Below, one piece after another: positions 23,528 through 34,439 of a DNA stretch of 64,000 nt. Under the pieces are notes generated by a model. The model did no database searches and was not told the DNA's origin. It was given only the letters and a program-made list of their open reading frames with translations. The position numbers were made by a program, and so were the translations under genes. Where the stretch lies: the NCBI GenBank assembly GCA_050084515.1, contig CM114272.1, positions 26,102,001 to 26,166,000 of the forward strand. The letters are read 5' to 3'. How positions within the stretch are numbered: position 1 is the first letter of the stretch; each line of letters starts with the position of its first letter. This stretch comes from Blasia pusilla. Taxonomy: Eukaryota; Marchantiophyta; Marchantiopsida; Blasiales.

Positions 23528-23560
23528 CTAGTGAGCAGCCCGTGCACAGGCTGGAATGGA
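23528..23560 (-). mobile_element. Helitron-like 3' terminus, minus orientation
   Basis: Read on the minus strand: AGCCTGTGCACGGGCT hairpin, then GCTCACTAG|T. This is the same 3' end design as the element at 22851. The matching 5' TC end is not found; an LTR starts 50 bp further. Confidence 0.5.
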
Positions 23561-23611
23561 TTAATCGTGTTGCACAAATTTTTTTCTTGTTGCCCATAAA
23601 ATGGAAAACAT

Positions 23612-24090
23612 TGTCACATCTGAGTAGCCGATAGGCCGAGATCTATCGTAGATAGGGCGTAGGAGCTAGCGGACTATCTTGAGTGTAACTTTGTCCAACG
23701 GTGTCGGATGAGGTTGAGGATAGGTCTATTGTGTCAAGAACGTTGTTTTTGATAATCTTTTTTGAGGTCTTTTACAGCCGGGTGACTTGTTGACCAGGTC
23801 ATCTGCCCCAGGTAACCTGTGCGCGCGGGTTACCAAGGGGAGGGCTATTTTTAGGGGAAGAGCCTTTTGGCTCTTCCCAACCCTATATAAGAGAGGAAGG
23901 TGGCTTTCCTAAGCCATCTTTCTCATGTTGGGCCGTTGGAGCACCTCTCTTGTATGTGTGTGAGATAGGACTAGGGTGCTAGCGTCCGGATTCCTTGATA
24001 GCACAGGGTGGACGAGGCTCGATATGTCGATGTAGATTGAGGAGTGGAGTTTTAGGCCGGGTGTGCCATTTTTACTACTCTTTATTTTTG
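23612..24090 (+). repeat. LTR of element-A type, plus orientation
   Basis: It begins TGTCACATCTGAGTAGCC and follows the element-A 3' LTR closely, including CCCTATATAAGAGAGG, to TTTATTTTTG. The last ~137 bp of that LTR (TTGTGTGATCTCC onward) are absent. Different sequence (AGGGACGACTAGG) follows, so this could be a 5' LTR with its leader, or a truncated LTR. Confidence 0.7.
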
Positions 24091-24590
24091 TAGGGACGAC
24101 TAGGTTGAGTAGTGAATGTGGTATGTTGGTGATTGGAGAGTTACAAGGTAGAGCAGTCTAGCGTGGGACTATTGCTACGTCGTTGAGTGGGCATGCGTTG
24201 GGGTTTTCGGAGTCGGATAGGAAATTCATGATGTATAGACTTGGGGATCTGATCCGATGGATGGTGAGATTGTGAGTTGCATCGATAGTTCATGACAAAG
24301 TGCAGGAGGTAGAGCCGTAAGCGTTGATGCCGACGGGTTGTCCACATCCGCTGACGGGAGGCTCAAGGTGTGGTCGAGGAGAGTGTTGTGTTTCAGAGAG
24401 GTTGGCATACCACATGGAGGAGTGAGTGCGGATGGTACGAAGGTTGAAGGGCGTGATCAGGTTACCCATTCGAGTCCCTTTTCCCACACTTGTCGTGTTT
24501 GATTGATAGTGTTGGGTATCGGGTAGTAGTTGGTGCTAGGTGGGTGCAGTGATGGTGACGAATGTAGATTATGTTCATGTGTAGAAACCT
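24091..24590 (+). other. Unassigned sequence between the two LTR types
   Basis: Moderately GC-rich, likely retrotransposon internal or leader sequence because it directly follows an LTR. No domain recognised in any frame. Confidence 0.35.
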
Positions 24591-24997
24591 GAGAGAGCAT
24601 GTTTCCCCTTCTTTTTGGCTCATTTGGAGCCGTATTGAGAAGCTTAATATTTTAGGTAAGTATCATTTTGAATATATGATCAAATTTATATTTTGGTAAG
24701 TGACCCTTGACCTCCTACATCAGGTCAAAAGCCAAGGAGGTGACTTGGGAGCATAGGTTATCATGGAAAGAGCTTGGGAGAGGGGAGGAATATACCTCAA
24801 GGAGAGAGAGCTTGAGAGCTCATTCTCTCTTTTTTGAATCTCTTGACACGAGGAGACGGAGCTATGCTCCCTTTCCTTGTGAGTGTAACCCAAGCCTCTC
24901 ATTAGGAGAGTGGGTTTGGTTTGACATTAAGAGAGATATGTGAGAGTGCACACATATGAGAGCTATGGTGTTGTAAGAGAGATTTCACCTTATTTTA
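24591..24997 (+). repeat. 5' LTR of element B (body only)
   Basis: From GAGAGAGCATGTTTCCCCTT to GATTTCACCTTATTTTA it aligns with 32474-32880 nearly without gaps. It lacks both the first ~100 bp (TATCACGTCTTTTAGG) and the last ~120 bp (ATTTTGGTACTTCTTGTC) that the downstream LTR has. Confidence 0.75.
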
Positions 24998-26560
24998 CAA
25001 AGAGAGAATGAAAAGGTAAGAGAGCTTCATGGGGGAGCTCGCTAGTTGCTCGATATTTGGTGCAGGTTGGGAACCGTGTTCCCCACTTCATGGCTCATGG
25101 GAGTGCTCACAGGAGCAAGGGCCACGCTATTTTGACGTTTGTGTGCCAAAGTGGCGCGCGGAAGCGCTACCCAATTTTTGATGGGGATTGAGTATGGGGG
25201 CAGGTTGCCCCATGCCGGTGCTCTCGAGAGCACCATGTAGCTTGCTGATTTTTGTTTTTACAGGTTTTACATTTTAATTGGGAGAAATTAGCGCGGAGTC
25301 GCTGCCAAAATTTAGGTAGGAGAAGAGACCTTGGGATTTACAAAAGTCCCCTTCAATTTTTATTGGAAGCTCTAATTCAAAATACTTTTTGACGCCATCG
25401 TAGATCGTGAAGTTGTGCACGCTATGCAATACAAGGTACAAAATTTGGAGGTGCGAGCAGAAAGTTATGGCCAATTTTGCAAAACTGCCATTGTTAGGCA
25501 ATTTTAGGGTAAAATTCTTCAAACTCTAAACCAGCCGTCGTGCCGGCGGCGGCTGTCGCCTTCAACGGTCCGCCGTCAAAGATACATTTTTGCCATCCGC
25601 CGTCAACCTTTGACCGCCGCTGCCGCCTACCGCCGCTCATAGCCACGTTCGGCCGTTGTCCGCCGTTGGCTGCCATTGCCACCATTACGGAGTGGACGGT
25701 CTTCCACGACGACCGTTGATTCTCTAACTTGCGCCGCCAGCACGTACTTTGTTGTAGCCGCCACCTTCATTGTAGTTTTGTCATCAACGAGTGATGGTTG
25801 ATGACCTCAGGTTATGGTGTTTGAGTTTTCATTTCATTCTGCTATGTTGTGATTGGTAGCCGCTAGATGACGATGGAGTACTATACCGTGACGCCCATAG
25901 CCGCAAGGCACCGCCAATTTCCGTGCCGTGCCGCTCGTGGCCGCACCGCACCATCTCAATTGCGGAGCTACTCCTTCTCTAAGGAGCAAAGCGTGTGTAT
26001 TATTGATTGAGGAGGGTATGCCGCAGAGTGCCACATCCCATTATGAAGTGCCGTGGCGTTCTCTAGCCGTTCCGTGCCGCCAATGCCACACGGTACCGCT
26101 GGATCCACACCGCATATTGAGCAGGGTTGAGCAGCGTCAGTACGAGAGGAGTATGACTTGCTGATTGGAGGAGTTGTCTTCATGACCAAGTTGGTTTTGA
26201 GATTTGGAGTTGCCGAGGAGAGACATCGACATTATTGCCATGTTACCCATTCTAGTCTCTTACCCTACACGTGTGAGAAATTTCCGAGTATTGGGAGTGG
26301 CATTGACATCATATGGAGGAGCCAGAGATATGGAGGATCTTGGTTGGATGTGCGGGGTTTCCCAGATGGAGGTCGCCATAGTTGTGATGTGTGGAGCAAT
26401 GGCAGAGTTGGATCCATAGCGAGGGGAAGCCAAGAGACAGACCAGGCTACCTCAGTCTTTCATTTTGTCCAAGGCAATGAGGACGCCATTCATGGGTCCG
26501 GATCAGAGTTCCTGGAGAGTTGGTGATGTTATTGGTGTGCAGGCATGGAGGGCGATGGGA
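24998..26560 (+). other. Element B leader region, Gag not recognisable
   Basis: This stretch lies where Gag should be. 25530-26110 is rich in CCG/GCC triplets, unlike element A. From about 26160 the frame (MLIGGVVFMTKLVLRFG) shows no zinc knuckle or Gag block that I recognise. It may be a diverged Gag, a rearrangement or captured host sequence. Confidence 0.4.
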
Positions 26561-26599
26561 GAAATGAGTGCAATGACCCCTATTGTTGATGCTTAGGAG

Positions 26600-27282
26600 G
26601 AGCATGTGTTGAGTACGATGTTGAGGGCGGCCACGATGGTGTACCGTGCTCCGCTATTTCCTCCTTCCGATGTTATGAGTTTGGGAGGTACAACCACCAA
26701 GGTGTTTTGGTTGGCCGCTATATTATGTCAGCGTGGAGTTGGAGTTCTTGAATCACGTTTAGAGGTGATTGCTTAGGAGGTGATGGACCTGCCCTTAGAG
26801 CGGATGCTCAGGACGTCCACGTCAGATTCATGGCAGACTACGGTTGCTAGGATGGCCGAGATGCCCGCTAGACCTACGATAGAGCATGCCATGACTTCTC
26901 CTGGTGTTGTGTTACTGGATAAGTGGGGAGAGATCTTCTAATTGGTGAGTCCCGGAGGTAGAGCTTTTAGTCTGCAGCGGGTCATGTTGGATTCAAGAGA
27001 GCAACCCGTGATGTTGGGGAAAGCGTCATTTAGAGGATTGGGCTTGACAAGAGCCAATGTGGAGCATTTTCTATTTCGGATATAGAGATCCTTGGATGGA
27101 GCGAGTACCACACAGTATATCACTCGACAAGAGATCATGGTGAGGATTCGCGTAGGACATCCTACAGATGAGTCCATGGTGCGAGCCAAGGCGATAGTGA
27201 TCGATGTAGAGTCCTACAACGTCTTGGTTGGTGGAGCAGTGTTATACCCGATGGGGTTTTCCTTGGATTACTAGGAGGAGTC
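26600..27282 (+). pseudogene. Element B protease region
   Basis: VFWLAAILCQRGVG, MPARPTIEHAM and SPGVVLLDK align with the pre-protease segment of A. The active-site triad reads DSR (QRVMLDSREQPVMLGK) where A has DSG. ITRQEIMVRIRVGH and YNVLVGGAVLYPMGFSLDY follow, then WQSRDGHLSSLPVRF. TAG stops occur. The lost Gly predicts no activity. Confidence 0.7.
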
Positions 27283-27379
27283 AGCGTTCTACAAACCAAG
27301 ATGGCAGTCACGTGATGGGCATCTTAGCTCATTACCCGTTCGGTTCACAAGTGCAATGATCGAGCGACGGCCATGAGAG

Positions 27380-28660
27380 ATGGCAACCTTAGCAACATTT
27401 AAGAGCGCCATCACTTGGCCTAGTGATTTGAATGAGGGACATGTCCATACAAAAGATATGCCCATTCTTGACATTTCTATGGAGAGGAGTGTCATGATCG
27501 CCGCATCAGTCCGTGGAGGAGAGGTGCCGCTTTGGGACTTGATTGAGGAGCTTCGACGCTTAGCCATTGAGCATGTGCAGACCGTATGGAGCGAGACGCT
27601 TGCACCAGAGTGTGATGGGTCAGAGGAACCCGAGGTAGTCAAGAGTGCTATGATGACGCCCTTGGACATCACACTCATTGTGTGGCACATCCTAGAGGAG
27701 GGTATTCGGGTGTTGGATCTCTTTGGAGGGATCAACACCCGAATACTTGAATACTGTTTTGCAAGTATGAGTACACGTGTATGAGCACATATGTGTGGAG
27801 ATTAATGATGTTGCGAGGCGCGCTTCACTTCATCATGTGGCACAGTTACGCCTCCGCTTTCCCGACTTGTTGTCTACGTCCGCCATCGAGGGTTACCAAA
27901 GTTCCCTACCGAGGGACATTTCATTGCTGGGGGCGTAGGACTTGGAGTGGATAGGGACCATAGACTTGGTCATTGCTGGTTGGCTGTGTTAGGGCCAATC
28001 GAGTGCTAGACGAGGTAGCGGGTTAGTTGACACTTGGTCCAGGTTATTTTGGGAGATGATGCGGATCTTGGGACATTTATAGGAGCATCAGCCTCATTCT
28101 CCAACATACATTCTGGAGAATGTGTTGATTTTGGGTGATTCAAGATCCCGCGTGGTCACGAGTGCACATCAGGTGCGCGCTTGGATCGGCTCGGTAGTGT
28201 TGTTAGATACGGCGAGTGTAGGTTCTAGAGCACACCGCCCGTGTCTTTGGTGGACCAACTTGGTACCACACGAGGTGTCGGAGAGGGCAGATGCGAGAGT
28301 GGAGCGCCCTTCCGATTTGTTAGTAGATTCTATTCTGGATCCAGGTCGTCGATCATAGGTAGTACGACACGAGGATCGACTGCCGATGAATGTGGTCAAC
28401 AGGATTGGCATGCCACGGGCAGCCTTTTCCACCTTGGTGAGTTTTCCTGCTTCCTATGCATTCAATGAGGCCAGACCTGGCTTGGTTTGAGATGACCATA
28501 TACAGCCATTGGTGGAGCCCAACGCCGATGAGCGAGAGCGAGCAATGGGATTCCCCATAAGAGTGTTGGCAGTACCATCACTATCAAAGGCATCACAACG
28601 TCATGTCTTGGGTCAGGCGATAGACGTGAATTGCTTGACATGAATTTTCAGCTTAAGAGT
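27380..28660 (+). pseudogene. Element B DNA (cytosine-5) methyltransferase remnant
   Basis: ATG 27380 opens MATLATFKSAITWPS, homologous to VTTLAAFTGSVSWPG of element A. Motif I (EEGIRVLDLFGGI), motif VI (TYILENVLILGDSRSR), motif VIII (VGSRAHRPCLWWTNL), SFPASYAF and ERAMGFP..LGQAIDVNCLT remain. The catalytic motif reads AGWLC-stop-GQS where A has AGWPCHGHS: Pro became Leu and the next codon TAG, both C-to-T changes. A region after motif I is scrambled by a frameshift. Inactive. Confidence 0.8.
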
Positions 28661-28966
28661 AGCTGAGCAGCGTCGTTTGCGGATATGACAGATCATAGCT
28701 GTTGCGTTGGTGAGCCCCATGCCTACCAAGAAGGTTGAGGCAATGGTTGGGGTGAGACCCGAGGAGATTTATACACTAGGGGTGATTGGGAGAGACACCC
28801 TTGGACTTCTTGGGATGTTTTGCATGTACGCCAAGAGATGGTAGCCACAACATCGAGCGTGGTGTTGGATACTGCACATGGAGATCCGATTTTGCAGTTG
28901 GTTGTAGGGGAGCAGTCGAGTTATGTTTTCCGAGACAGGGTTGCACCATAGCAACCACCTACACTC
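28660..28966 (+). pseudogene. Element B linker between methyltransferase and reverse transcriptase
   Basis: Follows the order of A (VAEQRRLRI, then TKKVEAMVGVRPEE and HRAWCW-type blocks) with several stops. No domain recognised; in A the equivalent segment is about 80 residues. Confidence 0.5.
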
Positions 28967-29990
28967 GTGCCGAAGAGTCCGATCGTAGTCACGATGGAGA
29001 CTTGGGAGCCATATATGGGCCCTAAGTTGACAGGAGGAGAGTGGCACCGGATACATCAGTTCCTGAGGAGTTATAAGAGTTTTTTTGGATTTAGTATGCA
29101 TGATTTGGGTACGCTGAAGGGTCCAGGGATCCACATTGAGTTGTTGAGTGACACGCCGATCTTCCGACGACCCTACAGGTACAGTGACATGGAGAGGGCT
29201 CTGATTCAAAGTAGGAGCCAAGACTTGGTTGGAGTAGGACTAGTGGAGATGTCGTATGGAGAGTATGCATCTGCCACTATCATGCCCGCCAAGAAGGATG
29301 TGCATGGCAACATGACGGAAAGATGGATGTGTGGAGATTACCGACCTATCAATTGGCATATGAAGTTCGATAGTTATGCCATGCCCACCCGTGAGGAGAT
29401 CTTTGATGCTATTGGGCATGCAAAAGTCTTCAATTTGTTAGATCTTCAAGCTCGATACCATCAACTGCCTATCAGATTGGAGGACAAGCAGAAGACGGAA
29501 TTTTGGGGCATTGATCCTCACGGGAAGGATTTTTTGTACTACTGGAAGTTCTTATCATTTGGGTTAAAAGCCTTGGCTGAGTTTGAGAGGGTCATGGATA
29601 GGATCTTGGCAAGTCTGGATTTTGCTAGGTGTTATATTGATGACATCGCAGTCTTTAGCACCACGGTTGAGGAGCATGAGCGACATCTAGAGGAGGTGTT
29701 TCAATGATTGCAATTACATGGGCTGAAGCTACATCCAGGCAAGTGCAAGTTCTTCTATGACCAGATTGAATACTTGGGTCATACGATATACCCAGGGGGC
29801 CTTGGTGTGCAGCAGACGAAGGTAGAGGCTATTTCACGCATTCCATGCCCTACAAATATGAGTTGAACTCATGCATTCATGGGATTTGCAAACTTCTATC
29901 GACGGTACGTCAAGGGTTTCAATTCAATTGCTCAGCCGCTAACCTTGCCGACCGAGGTGGATCAGGAGTGGCACTAGGGGGATGAGCAGG
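28967..29990 (+). pseudogene. Element B reverse transcriptase
   Basis: A 246-codon stop-free frame (28967-29707) holds METWEPYMGPKLTGGEW, DTPIFRRPYRYSDMERALI, MCGDYRPINWH, YAMPTREEIFDAI, LPIRLEDKQKTEFWGIDPHG and the catalytic CYIDDI. After a TGA at 29705 the frame continues with LGHTIYPGGLGVQQTKVEAI and FANFYRRYVKGFN. This is the best preserved domain of element B. Confidence 0.9.
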
Positions 29991-29999
29991 AGAGAGCAT

Positions 30000-30430
30000 T
30001 TCAGTTGCTCAAGGACAGATTGACGTCCGCGCCCATATTGAGGAGACCAATCAGGGGCGTCCTTTCCAGTCACATACTGATTGGAGCATGTTGGGGCTTG
30101 GAGCCGTGCTCACCCAGCATGACGATGATGGTAGAGAGTTCGTGGTCGCTTATGCTAAGCGCTCAAACAACGTTGCAGAGGTGAAGTATAGCTCATATGA
30201 GGGTGAGTGCTTGGCTGCAGTGTGGGCTGTTGCACATTTCAGATGTTATCTATTTGGCAATCCCTGTACCATCATTACTGATCATCAACTACTTAAGTGG
30301 TTGATGAAGTCCGACAACCTTGCAGGGAAGCTTGCGAGGTGGGCTCTTTTGTTGTAGTAGTATGACTTCCAGGTGGTACATAGACCTTGGACGCTCAACC
30401 AAGATGCAGATGGTTTGAGCCGTAACCCAT
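30000..30430 (+). pseudogene. Element B RNase H
   Basis: LGLGAVLTQHDDDGREFVVA, AEVKYSSYEGECLAAVWAV, CYL..NPCTIITDHQLLKWL and NQDADGLSRNP are the Ty3 RNase H blocks; ITDH is kept here. Frame changes at about 30080 and stop codons at 30356-30361 interrupt it. Confidence 0.85.
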
Positions 30431-30516
30431 GCTCAAATCAGCGAGATGCAACTGGAGCTCGATGGCATGGAGAGAGTGATGAGGATTTGGTGCCAGGATG
30501 GCAGTTGTAAGCCTAT

Positions 30517-31760
30517 TTGGGCTTCTTGGCTATGGAGAGTGAGATTGTTGAGACTTCAATGGCGAGGTCTGATGGAGAGTCCTTAGATCCAGAGGCCGGT
30601 GAGGAGACGACATGTGGCCGAGATATTCACGAAGATGGAGTGGTCTTGGAGTACTTGTATACTGGCAACGTCGCGAGCACAGTGGGTGGTAGAGAGCGGG
30701 ATTGGATCCTACAGCGAGCCAGACGGTTCCGGTGGGAGGGGACACATGTGTTGCGTGTGTGGGAGGATGGTAGAATGCATGTAGTGCCTCATCATTTGCA
30801 GAGAGTACATTTGGTGCGTCATGCCCACGAGGAGTTGGATCATTTTGGAGTGAAGCGGACGTAAAACTTGCTCCAGATTCAGTATTAGTGGTGAGGCATG
30901 CAGATTGACGTTCAACAGTTTGTTGCTAGATGCATGGTATGTGATCAAGTTTGGGCATCGTTCAATGCTCCGACTCCACAGTTATATCCACTTCCAATCA
31001 TGGATTTAGGTTATAGATGGAGTTTGGATTTTTCAGGACCTTTACCTTTGACAAAGCGCCATAGTCGTTATGTGTTGGTGATGGTTGAGCACTTCTCCAA
31101 GTGGATAGAGTTGGTTGCATTGTCTGACAAAGCGAGTGAGGGAGTAGCGTATGCCTTCCTAGATCAGGTGTTGAGTCAATACGACAGACGAGCTAAGGTG
31201 TTGACAAACCATGGTACACAATTCCGCGGGGAGTTTCAGGCCTTGTGTGATCAGACACAGATCGACCATCGCACTACTTTGCAAGATCATCATGAGGCGG
31301 ATGGACTAGCAGAGCGGGTTGTGCAAATGATGAAGAGAGGAATACGCAAGTATGGCTTGCACAGAGGTCACCTAGGAGATTGGGACCTCCAATTGCCGTG
31401 GTTGGCGATAAGATATAGATTTAGCAAGTAGGCATCCTTAACGTCTTTCTCACTGTACTTGCTTTTGTATGGCCGAGAGCCAGATTTATTTGTGGCCATT
31501 CGTTGAGATGTTGGTGAGGTGTTGAACCTTGATGATCCCCATATATGGATGCGAGCATGTTCTCATAGGGCTGAATTATTTTGGAGAGTGATGCCCATGG
31601 CGTTTGAGAACTTGGCGATTGCGCAACATCGGGATATATTGAGGTATGTGACTATTCGGGGAGATGGTTATCGTCCTACATCCGGAGGTTTCTTGAGGGA
31701 GACTATGTCTATTTGTAGTAGACAGCACCCACGATGTTGGATGTGACTGCAAGGCGTGCC
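30517..31760 (+). pseudogene. Element B integrase
   Basis: After the acidic linker, RHAHEELDHFGVKRT and ARCMVCDQ form the HHCC domain, broken by stops at 30862-30894. The core is one frame, 30898-31431: SLDFSGP (first Asp), LTNHGTQF where Asp is replaced by Asn, and DHHEADGLAERVV (Glu). Loss of the second catalytic Asp predicts an inactive enzyme. The C-terminal part continues as FWRVMPMAFENLAIAQHRD. Confidence 0.85.
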
Positions 31761-31768
31761 GCGCCCTC

Positions 31769-32068
31769 TTGAGAGTGCGTAAGGTTTTGCGATCAGATGT
31801 TCTCTTATTGGAGGGATGCAATGGTATGGTTTGGAAGGACTATGTGCGTAATTGTGCGCCGTTTCACCTTTCGAACATTGACGTTACAGTTGATCCAGGC
31901 TTAGCAGTAGTTCCTATAGGCTTGCAATATATGTTGTGTGGTTCTGCCCGCGGTGCAGTCACTATGCTAGTTTATGATAGATGTTTGAGAGGATGACATA
32001 TCCCATGTTTGACGCCACCTCTCACTAGGATTCCTCAGGGACGATGGATGTGTCCCAGATGTACATAG
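31769..32068 (+). pseudogene. Element B integrase C-terminus and PHD-like finger
   Basis: MRVRKVLRSDVLLLEGCNG and WKDYVRNCAPFHLSN match element A. The finger follows: YMLCGS, LVYDRCLRG, a TGA where A has Cys before His, then HIPCLTPPLTRIPQGRWMCP and RC. The final Trp-x-Cys-x2-Cys is intact here. Together the two copies define a C4HC3-type finger with Tyr at the third Cys position in both. Confidence 0.65.
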
Positions 32069-32223
32069 CGTAGGTAGTTCTACATTCCGACTTGTGTCTG
32101 TGACATGGATGACAAGAAGGCGACTGACGATAGGGCCACATGAGCACCCGGACGTCCAAGAGATGTATGTTATGGTAGGTAGGGATAGATGGCTATCTGG
32201 AGTTGGAGGGACCTAACCATCAA

Positions 32224-32361
32224 CTAGGGGGGCGATTTGAGGTATTTTGGTACTTCTTGTCTCGTTGTTTGGATGCCATGAGTTAGCATGCGATCGTGCA
32301 TGTTTGTGTGTGTATATTCGGTGACAACGATATATGTTGTGTAACGATGTGTATGCGCACG
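32224..32361 (+). repeat. Polypurine tract and extra LTR-end copy in element B
   Basis: CTAGGGGGGCG is followed by ATTTTGGTACTTCTTGTCTC to GTGTATGCGCACGATA, the same ~110 bp that end the downstream LTR (32890-33010). Same arrangement as in element A. Confidence 0.65.
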
Positions 32362-32366
32362 ATATA

Positions 32367-33010
32367 TATCACGTCTTTTAGGATAGATCGATGAGATCTA
32401 GTAGAGCGCCTTTGCGAGTATGGAGGACATGCTCATGAGGTCGAGGATGACCTACTAAGGCCCCGAGAAATTAGAGAGCAGGTTTCCCCTTCGTTTCGGC
32501 TCATTTGAAGCCATATTGAGGAATTTACTATTTTAGATAAGTTTTATTTTGAGTATATGGTCAAATTTATATTTCTGGAAGTAGACCTTAACCTCCTTCA
32601 TCAGGTCAAGGGCCAAGGAGGTGACTTGGAAGCATAGGTTACCATGGAGAGAGCTTGGGAGAGGGGAGGGATATACCTCAAGGAGAGAGAGCTTGAGAGC
32701 TCATTCTCTCTTTGTTGAGCCTCTTGACACGAGGCGGCGGAGCTATAGTCCCTTGCCTTGTAAGTGTAACCCAAGCCTCTCATTAAGAGAGTGGGTTTGG
32801 TTTGACATTGAGAGAGATATGTGAGAGTGCACACATGTGAGAGCTATGGTGTTGTGAGAGAGATTTCACCTTATTTTAATTGGAGATATTTTGGTACTTC
32901 TTGTCTCGTTGTTTGGATGCCATGAGTTAGCATGGGATCGTGCGTGTTTGTGTGTGTGTGTGTTTGGTGACAACAATGTTTGTTGTGAAGCGATGTGTAT
33001 GCGTACGACA
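32367..33010 (+). repeat. 3' LTR of element B
   Basis: Runs from TATCACGTCTTTTAGGATAG through GAGGTCGAGGATGACCTAC and the body shared with 24591-24997, to GCGTACGACA. A (TG)n run lies in the last part. Confidence 0.75.
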
Positions 33011-33807
33011 AATAAGATTGGGACTATGAACAATAAAAGCTAGATGTTTTGAGTGTGAAAGTTGCAAATTGTGTAACAAATTTCACCCTAATATACATAC
33101 TCATAAGAAGCCACAATCACAAGTTAGACTTAGTGGACGTACTTGCATGGCATTTGCATCGTTATATATATTATGAACTATAGTAGTAAAAGGTTAGTTG
33201 GAAGATAATTGCCATAGAAAGGGATGCTTTATTGTGGCCTAATATTGGGCCCAATCATCCCCTTTCCCATACAACACTAGTTTTCAACATTCATAAAGTA
33301 GTAAAAAGTTTCCAAGTATAAAAGAAATTATATAGACTTACAAAGGAATCAAAAAATTGCAACTACTTTGTGAGTTCTATGCAACAAAAAAGTACTTAAC
33401 TATACTGATTAAGTATTCATCCATGACCAAGTGTACTACGATTGCTTTGTAGATGCAATACACACACAACTTACTTGTACTTCATTAGCATGACGATCTT
33501 TTTGTGGAAAGTGTTTTGCAAGTATCCTATGTGACCTCTCAAAGTTATGATCTAGAGCATTTTCAGATTTTTCATACTTACTATTTCATTTGTGGATGAA
33601 TCTAGGCTAATATAGTTTGGGTTGTGAATACATCCAACAACAAGATATTATGCATGTGCGAATGTTGTCAAGGTTTGATGTTGTACTAAGATAATTCTTT
33701 ATATTTCCTTAATTGATCCAATTTCACATGACATTAGGTGTCTATCTATCCTTTACATTAATTAGTTTAGAGTTAGCCCTTGATCAACTTGACGTTATAC
33801 TTCCTGT

Positions 33808-33839
33808 CTCTTAACTCTCTTGGTTAAGAGAGTTAAGAG
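33808..33839. repeat. Perfect 14-bp inverted repeat with 4-nt loop
   Basis: CTCTTAACTCTCTT, loop GGTT, AAGAGAGTTAAGAG. It sits at the edge of a weak LTR-like piece. Confidence 0.8.
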
Positions 33840-34439
33840 TTATGAGCATGCATATCATTGCCACACATACATTGACATAACACCAATTGAATATAGAATA
33901 CATATTCATCACATCCATACATACACCATCATATCAATTGCAGGCCACCCAATCAAAATCATATGGGAAACACATCGCTCTCTATTTATACTGAATAACA
34001 ATTCAGCCCAACCCACTCTCAACATGAGGAAATCTAGGTCTAATGCATGCCAAGAGCACCGTACCCTAGCCTATGCTTGGAAGGCTTATGTGTGGAAAGA
34101 TAAGCCTCTTGTTGGGATATACCCTCTTGTTGCCTTGGCGTTCCATAAGATTGTTACCACCTTGGTGTATGAATTTCATGTTCCTAATTTGGATAAGTAT
34201 ATGTTGAATTCTAAAGTAGGAGACAAAAATTCCCATTCATATCTCATGAAGACATTTTCAACTTCCTTAAATAGTTCTATGGTATTCTTCTTAATATTGC
34301 TATTAAGGTATTTTTAGGGAGTAGGATTTCTCAGGATCGGGTTCCGCCTATCCTTTCTTATGGTAGATTGAATACTTGGTTATCTCATCTTTAAGATTAG
34401 AATAGGCAATATCCATGCAGTGTATCTAGCAAGGTCAAA

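Larger units (their letters stand above)
24591..33010 (+). mobile_element. Element B: second, more decayed copy of the DNMT/PHD-carrying Ty3-type retrotransposon
   Basis: Plus strand order: LTR (24591-24997), unassigned leader, protease, methyltransferase, reverse transcriptase, RNase H, integrase, PHD-like finger, polypurine tract (32224-32234), LTR (32367-33010). It is head to head with element A. The protein order and many blocks match A, but Gag is not recognisable and nearly every domain holds stops. The LTR bodies at the two ends are very similar by eye. Confidence 0.88.
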
